This document shows, in pieces, positions 56,229-64,000 of a stretch of 64,000 nt of DNA. A program made the position numbers and the translations under genes. The DNA lies in NCBI GenBank assembly GCA_001466705.2, contig LATX02000215.1, forward strand, positions 124,001 through 188,000. The letters are read 5' to 3'. Numbering within the stretch: position 1 is the first letter of the stretch; each line of letters begins with the position of its first letter. This DNA comes from Moniliophthora roreri (lineage: Eukaryota > Basidiomycota > Agaricomycetes > Agaricales > Marasmiaceae). The notes under the pieces are model-generated. The model ran no database searches, was not told the origin of the DNA, and saw nothing but the letters and a program-made list of their open reading frames with translations.

Positions 56229-57286
56229 GGTGGATGTGGGTGAGATTGTGAGTTCAGGAACAGGGTGATCCTTATATAACAAAGTCGGAAAGTCTCAGAC
56301 AACGTGTTTCGACCCCTTTATCCTGTGTCCGAGAAATATACGTCAGAGACCAATCAAGTGGAATTTAAATCTTTGCTCGCCTTGAAATTCGAACCTGGTT
56401 ATTTTTCCCTGCATTGATTCGCTGTGGAACATCGTACCCCAACTTGAACCACTTTCTTTAATCCTGGTTCCATTAGCATAGATGGACTAGACAACCAGAA
56501 TGTCTAGCACACCTTCATATAATTTCGTCTCCAAGAAAGCGCGAAAGAGCGTATAGGAAGTGTAATGATACCCAATTGGTAGTGATGGTGGTCAGAAACA
56601 AGTTCCGCGACGCGCGTCTATACTCTAAGCGAAGCGCCCATCTCTCCCAGGACCCTTCATGCGCTGAATTAGTAGTCACAGCATTAAGATACATTGCCCG
56701 CCTTTGAATTCAATGTACTTTTGGGAGTTCCTACGATACAATGGTCACATTGTCGTGATGTTGACCCCGATTCCGATAATATAATGATGAATTGCTGTTC
56801 CTGCCACGGATTCGACACAGCCGGCTTGAGTAGGATGTGTACCAGTGTCCTAGGCTAGGACACTGGTACGGGACTCCTATCGCCTGACATCACTAGCCCG
56901 AGCTTGTGAAAACAGCAGAGACTCTGCATCAAGGTACTGGTATGGTGAATGATGAGATCGATGCAGCTTGCTCCGCTACTTGCCTTCCGAGTCCTCAACT
57001 CGGTTGTTTCAACCGAAAGATTGCACCATTATTCAAACTCGTCGACTGAGTCTCATTCGCACGTCCTACCGTCCGTGTTTTCCATGGTAGTGGAATGAGC
57101 GATTAGAACATATCTTTGGCCAAGTCTCCGCGCTGGGGCAAGCTGATAGTAATCAGCATTATATCTAATTACAGTACACAATTCTCTACGACGGGAAATT
57201 GAATAAATAAATATGTAGTCATTTCGCTGCAAATACTGATGTCCAGAAATCTATACTCTTCCTTCGATATTGGAGGTCGTGTAGTC
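56229..57286. other. Intergenic, one perfect palindrome
   Basis: No gene is seen. A 31-bp perfect inverted repeat lies at 56839-56869 (15-bp arms around a single base). The rest is unique sequence with short frames. Confidence 0.5.
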
Positions 57287-57619
57287 TCAGAAACAGTTGA
57301 TACATCCACTGGGAAAGCAAATAATGCATTGACTAGCTAGCGTTCTATTGCCCTTAGGATCACGGGTGAGTTTCCAGATGATATTGAGAGTGGCTTTACG
57401 ACTCACCGTCTCGACACTAAGCTTGACAAATATGTTCGAGTTTTCTACTTGAGGATCGGGGGCCGAGACACTATTGAAAGTTTCAGTGAACATTCATTCG
57501 ACTGTGGGACATGGAGCGTTTGGTTTGAGAACTCACCTATTTGATGTTGATACAACCGGACGTCCCCAAGCGAGATTGAAGAGAACCAAGGAAGAGAGAA
57601 GTACGCGAATGGATTTCAT
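57287..57619 (-). CDS. Secreted CxxC-CxxC mini-protein 4
   Basis: CDS is complement(join(57287..57352,57407..57470,57537..57619)), 70 aa. Signal peptide MKSIRVLLSSLVLFNLAWG; exon 1 is 83 nt. The linker reads SAPDPQVENSNIFVKLSVE, with VKL in register with the VKLEIG of mini-proteins 1 and 3. The tail is GNRTLASQ, CIIC, four residues, CINC, then one Phe before the stop, so the last Cys is not terminal in this member. It stands alone, 10.7 kb from its nearest sibling, and has no sign of the duplicated flank beyond the promoter boxes. Confidence 0.75.
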
Positions 57620-57670
57620 GGTATAAGTGCCGAGTTAAGATGGGCTCGAAGGAATGGTGGGAGCGGTTGT

Positions 57671-57705
57671 CTTTTAAAGACGATAATAGTGAGGTCACAT
57701 CTCAT
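57671..57705 (-). promoter_or_regulatory. Shared promoter boxes, mini-protein 4
   Basis: On the minus strand, ATGAGATGTGACCTCACT (57705-57688), then GTCTTTAAAAG (57681-57671), about 52 nt before the ATG. Same order as in the other three genes although the rest of the flank has diverged, which argues for function. Confidence 0.6.
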
Positions 57706-57835
57706 TCATGTGCGCCTTCCAGAGTTCATGTGCGAGATGATTTCGTCCAATAGATGCCGATGCAAGAGCAATATGACAAGTGGGATTACATGGCCGAACT
57801 AAGGAGAGAGCGCCTCAAGTACTAGATGGTTGATG

Positions 57836-58315
57836 CTAGTAGATTCCAGAATCGAGGAGCGTATAGCGAACAACAGAACAGAAGGAAACCGTTTTCGGAC
57901 CTTTGATCACATGTATATAAGACTTCCAGATGGCGGAACCATAGCCGAGCGTTGCCATAGGAACATAGACTGGTATGAGACAATGATGTGAGTTTCGGAT
58001 GGTGAGAGGTTGCAAAGCGATAACGAACTGTTCTGGCTGCTTGTTTTGATTCAGGTGCAGCCCAAGATTCAGACGTACAAGTGCCCAGCAACCGTGACTA
58101 TTTGGTCGAGTGCCACCGTGCAGTTTCAAGAGATGAGCAAGTAGTTGACGTAGTGATTCGTGCTCAAGTGGGTCTACTGGAAAAAAGGTTCCATAATAAG
58201 GAAATGGCATGGCGGCATAATTTACTATAGGATAGACGGGATCGTGTAGCTTTGAAATGTCTCGCCTTTTTGATAGCGCCTCTAAAGTAGCAAGACGATT
58301 GAGTGCAATCGACAT
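57836..58315 (-). CDS. Hypothetical ORF, 159 codons
   Basis: An uninterrupted frame starting MSIALNRLATLEALSKRRD and ending VRYTLLDSGIY. It is longer than expected for noise here and has a mixed composition, with no domain recognised, no signal peptide and no counterpart elsewhere in the window. Earlier minus-strand open pieces at 58412-58884 might be upstream exons, but I could not join them. Confidence 0.3.
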   Translation of the reverse strand: MSIALNRLATLEALSKRRDISKLHDPVYPIVNYAAMPFPYYGTFFPVDPLEHESLRQLLAHLLKLHGGTRPNSHGCWALVRLNLGLHLNQNKQPEQFVIALQPLTIRNSHHCLIPVYVPMATLGYGSAIWKSYIHVIKGPKTVSFCSVVRYTLLDSGIY

Positions 58316-59028
58316 GACTGGGTAGGCTGTGGAACGCGATATATTCGGTGACCTTGAGAGATATCATTTGAATGATAGACGTACCAGTGAAGCGTTAATG
58401 ACCATTCGCACTCATGCGCTCTTCCACAGACATTCGTCAAGATATGAAAAGTGTATTTCTCTTCGAAATAGTCTTGAATTCGCGTTCCATGTCGGGGATA
58501 TGGAAGGTATGAAGGGCAATACTTTCGAGCCTTGGAGCAATCTGCCGAAGGGAAAATTAGACCGTTTCGAGCCTAAACACCACCTTGAATGTTGACGTCT
58601 TGGACAAAGAAAGACGTTCAACTCACCAGTGTCCTAACCTACTCAACAAGAGACAAACAAGAAACAGTGTCAACATCTGGCGAATGCAAAGAGTGCTGGG
58701 ACTGAGACAACGTAATCATGGTTTGAATTGATGATGTCGGCGCTATTTGGGCGCTGTCGTCGACGATGACCAAAGCTCTTCCCAGGCTTCGGAGTTTGCT
58801 CTCTACCACTATAACTGGTACACACAAACACCTTGGATTCCTCAGTTCCGCTCCCAATGATAAAGATTTCTGGGTCGGCAGCAAGGGCTATCTTTCATTA
58901 AGAGGATCACGGTCCGGTGATCATTACTTGACACTGAGAAATTAGTTTCTGGTATGATATCGAGGAGGATATTCAATCAGACGGTGAGCAAAACAATTTT
59001 TTTCCGTGTTCAAACCATCGATAGCATT

Positions 59029-59937
59029 ATGACAGGTGGTACATCGAAGCAAGCCCGGGCTCCAAACACATGCCCCAGAACGTGGTTGATGAGCCCTTTG
59101 TTCAAGTATTTATCGACAGTGGAGGGAAATCCTACTCTCGGACCACGAAGGTTAGCAATTAAAGATACGCCTGCTACTACCGGAGCTGAAGAAAATGCGA
59201 TATATGCCGCACGTTACTTGCACTCTTCACAACGTTCGGACCCCGCTGACACATATGAACTTTTTCGAATAACCTGGAAGCCGTGCGTTCTCACCTAATG
59301 AGGGACAGTTGCTCTCCGATGGAAAACTCGCGAATCTCAAGAATACTATCTCCAGCCTGGTCAAGGAGAGATACAAAGTGGGGTGGAGGTCTCCCGAACC
59401 GAGGCCTTTCGTTCCACTGGCCCGCTACTCAAGGGACATCGTGTTGCTCTTCTGGCTAAAGAGGATGCATTGGCAGCAAAGAGTCACGAAATTGTTCAGC
59501 TTGGAGTGGCGCTAGAGGATGCTAAAGGCATGGGTGCTTCTCAAGCGGCTATCTTGGAAGAGCGAAATCGCGAGATGGCACGGCTCACGAGCTCGCTGGA
59601 GGCAGAGAAACAGAATTCGTTTGCTGGAGGAAGAACCCAACATCAAAAATACCTATCATCGGAAGGAGCAGGCCATCAGAACGCTTGTCCCGTGAGGTAC
59701 AAGAGCACAAAAGCAAGCTGGAAGCTGCCCGCGCGCAACGATGGCTCGTTTCGAGATGATCAAGAGAGGGCGAACGAGAACACAATCACCATCCTTTACA
59801 TTACCATCTTTTGTATTGTGGTTTTTGCACTTCTCATGGTAGTTGCCGTTCGGTTCCAGGTCTTAAGCATATCTGCCCCTACTGCCTCACCTGCTAGTCG
59901 TGTTATCTGCTTTAATATACTAGGACTAGTGAATTAA
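59029..59937 (+). pseudogene. Coiled-coil plus membrane-helix gene, probably decaying
   Basis: Recognisable parts are a coiled-coil segment (LANLKNTISSLVKERYK near 59330-59380; then LLAKEDALAAKSHEIVQL and LEERNREMARL to about 59610) and a C-terminal membrane helix (ITILYITIFCIVVFALLMVV near 59785-59845). The frame changes near 59380 and again between 59600 and 59760, where the coiled-coil reading continues in another frame (KQAIRTL-type, then EVQEHKSKLEAARAQ) with stops. This looks like a broken relative of the tail-anchored coiled-coil genes at 44.1 and 60.2 kb. Confidence 0.45.
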
Positions 59938-60239
59938 TCATTGCTTTTGTTTTATGAACAGGTCAGCGGACAGGAAAGTTTGTTTCGGAAACAGTATCAA
60001 CCTACCCAGTCCCTCGTATCTCGCACAATGATATCCATTGGCAATGCAGCCAAGGAGTTGGCATTCCCCTTGACCGAGGCGTAATTAGATTTCGGAACCC
60101 AGCCCAATACATGGTAGCGGCCGGTATACCCTGTCCTACGTCCAAAAAATGTTTCCAATGTGCCACTGCCATTATCTGTAAATTTCATACTAGTATGTAC
60201 ATAATATTCGCCAATGTAGGACTTTACAACTACAAGGAG

Positions 60240-61266
60240 TCAATCCCATGGGTATTCATCCCCGACGAACTCGATCACTAAAAAACGACCCAAGCTGCCA
60301 TGCGAAAGATGAGTAACAAAGAAATCCAACAATGCTGAACGGAAGCAAGAATAAAACGAACATAGAAGCCTTCCACAGCTCGGCTTCCTTCTCAGATGCC
60401 TGACCATGCCAGTGATCTGCAGTGTTTTTCTCCTTGGCATAGGCAACCTTCACTTGTTGAAGCTCTGCATCGATGGAGCGACATCTCTCCTGCTGCGCAT
60501 ACTTCTCCATTTGTTCTGCAAACTTCTCCCTTTCCAGTCTGGATATGGTACGCCGTTGATTGTTCACTTCTCTCTCGAAAAAGGGAACCCTGCCCTCCAA
60601 AGTCCGGTTCTTGTCGGCTAGTTGAGATCTGGTAACTTCGGTTTCCTTTGCCTGATTGATCAGTACCTGGAGGCTACGAGCCGCGTCTGCACAGGCATTG
60701 TCAATGTTTCCACGATCTCTCCTGGAATCTGCAACAGTGAGCTATAACATATCGTGTCCGCTTGAGTATCTGTGTATGATTTCCATGCGAATGTGAACAC
60801 ACCGAATTGCCTGAGCTACTTGGGGCCATCATATGCGTGTGGCTATCAAAGAGCATTGGATGCTGCTGCTTGGTACGCGTCAGTAATCGTCGTGACAACC
60901 AATGAAAGAACATTACGCTGTGTAGTATTCTCTCATTGGGCGGCGGCTGATAGGTGTAACTGACTTTCACCTTGGATGCCATAGACGAGAGAATGAGATA
61001 AGGGATGTCGATGGCTCTTTCTTTCAGGCCTCCGAATCTTATACCGGGCCACTGGAAAGGGTCGAACAAAGACAAAGAAGCATGTCATCAAGCGCGTTTT
61101 TTGGGCATGCGGTCTGGATTTCGGTGCCAATCTACAAAGGACCATCTGTCAGGCTGTCGATCTTATGACTCGAACATGAACATGTTCTGCTTACCTGGGG
61201 TGCTTTGTCCGATTCCGCATGAATCTTCTCCATCTCCGCGAACTGAGATGTGCACATGAGCAACAT
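60240..61266 (-). CDS. Coiled-coil protein with membrane helix (multi-exon)
   Basis: The last exon (60240 to about 60733) is solid: ADAARSLQVLINQAKETEV, ISRLEREKFAEQMEKYAQQ and YAKEKNTADHW form a heptad coiled coil, followed by one membrane helix (MFVLFLLPFSIVGFL) and a short tail ending VRRG. Its acceptor is TGTTGCAG at about 60734. Upstream exons are likely but not settled: an ATG at 61266 gives MLLMCTSQFAEMEKIHAESD with a good donor, and IGTEIQTACPKNALDD may follow. The layout matches the gene at 44073-44927, so these tail-anchored coiled-coil proteins look like a local family. Confidence 0.55.
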
Positions 61267-61752
61267 ACTAATGAGGAAGGAAGTCATTCAATGTGGTTCA
61301 CGGGAAGACGACTATGAGTAGGACGATAGCGTCGGTTCTGAGTCCTTTCTGCTACGTCTGGAATTCTCTCTCCGATGAAGAAAACGGATTTGTCTGGTAG
61401 CCTGCAGTTGAAGTTTGGCTCGACTGAGAAGTAACTTGTGCAGCCCCTCAAGATGTACATCATGAAGAATATGCCCTTAGAACCCACTGTAGCTTAGAGC
61501 GGCTTTCAAATAGCAGGATTTTTCATCATAGAAGTTGTACAATCCAGGACTCGGAACTGGCAACATGGCGACATTCAGCTTTTTCGATCGTATGGCTTAG
61601 CAAGGATACAAACAACGTGGACAACGTACAAAAATCCAGTTACTCGAAGCAATTCTGCTTGAAGAGGTAGGTGGATTCTGGTCCCGGGACCCGAACATGG
61701 AAGTTGCATGGAAGCGTATGAAAGTCGCAAATGAGAAGCCGACGTTCGGAAT
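61267..61752. other. Intergenic, no gene seen
   Basis: Only short frames up to the inner edge of the right inverted-repeat copy. Confidence 0.4.
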
Positions 61753-63793
61753 TCCGCGTCACCGAGTTTGGTCCACCATCACATCTCTGAAATTCTCGTT
61801 CTGGCCAATATTGAACCTGGTAATTATCACTCGGTATATATGATTTTCTCTGAAATTCCGGATGTACTTACCGTCTTCTGAATAGGTCGTTTTCGCCCAC
61901 TTGAACACGTTCTAAGGAACTGGTGAATGGCAGGTGCTTACGAGGGCTTCAGGGAAAGAAAGATGTGAAAGACCCGGAAAGCATCAAGAATTGTTGGATT
62001 CCGGGCTGATGCACTGGTCTGCTTGACTAGCAGAATCGTATGGTTGCGAATGTCAAAAAATGAATCTGTAGGATTTGAGGTGCGTCTTGAGAGGCCTTTC
62101 CAGTATCGTGTTCTAACCAAAATGGACGGCAGGTAAAAGTCAGTCTGGCAAAATGAAGTCGGGATATACGTCAATGGTGATTTCTCGATGAGTCTTTTCG
62201 CGAAAGGTGCATTTTGGCTGGTTGTTGTCTCGCCAAAATACTCATTGGAGTTCTGAACCCTCGCAGGAGCCTCGAACCAGTTCAACCGACTAAACCGGAG
62301 GACAATGACCTGTCCTCGTCCTTTGTTCGCCAAATACGATATGGCCCAAGCGTCCATCATCTATGGCCACAAGCCACATCTGAAGGCCCTTTAAGAGATC
62401 AAAGGGCACGCTTATCTTGTCACCCCATCCCCACTACATCGCACGTCTTCTTGCTGTACACAAGGCCAGATCATGAAGCAGTCTGTCAGCCCGCAGCCCG
62501 TTAAAGACGAGCTCGATGTTCAAAACGCTGAGAACGAATCCACGGTAAGCTTCATTCGCGTTCCGGTTGCTTCCGAGCCACGGTCTAATTGAACACTTTG
62601 TCAGACCTCTGAAACCACAGCGCTCGAGTCGGTGGCAACTGACCAGCTGTACCTCAGCCTAGGCAAACAAACTCACAAACTCATCCAATCAGAGCTGTCT
62701 AACGACCATCTACACCGTGCTCTCGCGGACTTGCGCCGGAAACTCTCTAAAGCGGTCGCAGAGAAGATTCGACTTCAGACTGATGTACAAGAGCACAAAG
62801 ACACCATCGAGGCTTTCGAGGTAGAGGTCGGAGAGCTGGCTGAGGAGAATTCCAAGCTCAAGGAGGATATGGGTGAGCTGGCACTGGAGAATGCAAAGTT
62901 GAAGGAGGAGCTCGGGGAGCAGGAGGCTGTTATTACGGAGCTGAAGGAGAATGGTGACGCGTTAGCTGAGGAGAGAGCTTGGAGGATGGAGAAGGATCGA
63001 GAGAACAAAGAACTGCGCCAAGAACTAAAGGAGAAGGCTGAAGCGATCACGGCATTGAGGAGGGAGGCGTTGAAGAGTTCGCTGAACGAGAAGAACACAT
63101 CGCTGGAGAACCTTGAGCAAACTGCGGCGCCATCGCCCAATGAGCGCAAGGCTCTACGAATGGCACTGTTTGAGCAGGTCAAGGCCGTTGTTGACCTTTC
63201 GCCTCCCGGTTCGGCCCTGCAAGTAGCCATGTTCTTGCACACTCTCTCGGAGGTCATCGATATCATGTGTCAAGATCAAAGAAACATCGAAAAATTGGAA
63301 AAGGAGAAGGCTCGGTATCAGGCTCGTCGGTCAGAGGCTCTCTCACTGTTGGAGGCCGTAATCGAGGCAACGCCCACTAGAGACACAAAGGAGGTAGCAG
63401 TGCAGACAAAGAGCGATGGCGGAGAGGTGTCTCCTATGCAATTGTCAACTTTTGGAAAGGGCGAAGGAACGAAGATCAAGTCATTCGACTTCAGGTTCTC
63501 TTCACCAGTTCACTCTGGTTTGCGGGGGGGCCGTGGACACTCAAGCTGTCGGGGGCCGAAATGATGACTTGAGAGTACTACATATCTTCTTCAGTTTGAA
63601 TACTCTCATTTATCTGTACTATTTCACTCTTGTATTCATGTTTCTAAACTCGGTCGTATATAATGTGTTCTGAGTGTGTATCGCTTTCTAAAGGTTCACC
63701 CGCTGAGTAAGAAATCAACTGCTTTACAGAACCGTACCGAGATTACCAATTTCCCCTTGATCAAGTCTATTCAAACATGAACCATTCCCCGTA
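61753..63793. repeat. Right copy of the ~2 kb inverted duplication
   Basis: Reverse complement of 187-2214, colinear through 5' flank, both exons, the intron and the 3' flank. It keeps a longer open frame in the 5' flank (61938-62360, minus) than the left copy, but that frame is not conserved past its first ~75 codons. Confidence 0.9.
62473..63564 (+). CDS. Coiled-coil protein, right inverted copy (2 exons)
   Basis: CDS is join(62473..62544,62605..63564), 343 aa, with a 60-nt intron. Exon 1 (24 codons, MKQSVSPQPVKDELDVQ) matches the left copy except for two changes, and the splice sites are identical. It has the same heptad region with GELAEENSKLKE-type units, lacks three residues of the left copy around residue 185, and ends RGPK, one residue shorter. 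Near-identity of the introns as well as exons points to a fairly recent duplication or to gene conversion between the copies. Confidence 0.85.
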
Positions 63794-64000
63794 CAGCACC
63801 TCCGTACCCGCTGCTATAGTATACAATCAGTTTCTTTGATTGTTGAAATCAACGAGCGGGGTCAACTTTTAAAGGACGCGTATCTGACCACAGGGTCAGC
63901 AATAGCAGAGAAAGTCGGTCGTATTCTACATACCCCGGCAATTTGTGAATACATGACCTTCCCATACAACCGACTTTGACTACCGCTTTCGCTCAGCCAG

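Noticed and set aside
35206..57619. Mini-proteins as basidiomycete mating pheromone precursors (Cys near the C-terminus).
   Set aside because: They start with signal peptides and lack an aliphatic CaaX box; gene 4 ends Cys-Phe. No pheromone receptor gene was seen nearby.
187..63793. The bracketed interval as a giant cargo transposon.
   Set aside because: No tyrosine recombinase, transposase or target-site duplication found; the arms carry an ordinary gene, so segmental duplication is simpler.
1..64000. tRNA, rRNA, CRISPR or riboswitch features.
   Set aside because: No tRNA A/B box pair, rRNA core or regular spaced repeats were recognised on either strand by reading.

Overview
The window looks like nuclear DNA of an agaricomycete (mushroom-type) basidiomycete. 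Genes are cut by many short GT-AG introns of about 50-65 nt, spacing is compact, and the families are typical of that group: cysteine-led F-box/LRR-type proteins, dihydroflavonol-reductase-like SDRs, secreted PF04199 'putative cyclase' proteins and coiled-coil proteins. No rRNA, tRNA or CRISPR array was seen. All calls were made by reading; no search was run.

Layout. (1) 0.19-2.2 kb and 61.75-63.8 kb are two copies of one ~2 kb segment in opposite orientation, each carrying an apparently intact coiled-coil gene, so they bracket nearly the whole window. (2) 2.2-22.4 kb is a nest of duplications: a broken kinase-like gene, a ~4.5 kb F-box-plus-cyclase unit present twice (3.3-7.7 and 8.25-13.1 kb), then cyclase-bearing units in tandem. 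Six cyclase genes lie here and a seventh at 52.7 kb. All seven splice into full-length frames with the same seven-exon structure; both linked F-box copies are pseudogenes. (3) 22.5-26.5 kb holds two intact F-box genes. (4) 27.2-28.6 kb is an AT-rich segment bounded by ~100 bp inverted repeats. (5) 28.7-31.5 kb holds two single-pass membrane protein genes and a candidate multi-exon membrane gene. (6) 32.19-32.55 kb is a hAT-type MITE. (7) 33-38.5 and 46-49.4 kb hold small secreted-peptide genes inside tandem and inverted duplications; another member is at 57.3 kb. (8) 38.9-43.6 kb has three SDR reductases, one of them broken. (9) 44-61 kb has coiled-coil proteins (some tail-anchored), a possible cyclin-like gene and the seventh cyclase.

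The most novel item is a family of at least four 69-73 aa secreted mini-proteins (35.2, 37.3, 46.3, 57.3 kb). Each has a signal peptide encoded by an 83-nt first exon, a short middle exon, and a separate last exon encoding about 20 residues with two CxxC pairs. Introns have the same phases, and a TCTTTAAA box plus an upstream ATGAGRTG-type box recur before each gene. I do not recognise the family. Duplication by inversion and tandem copying, pseudogenes and MITEs show a dynamic accessory region. How these genes work together cannot be told from sequence; the secreted cyclases and secreted mini-proteins suggest an interaction or chemistry locus, which is inference.
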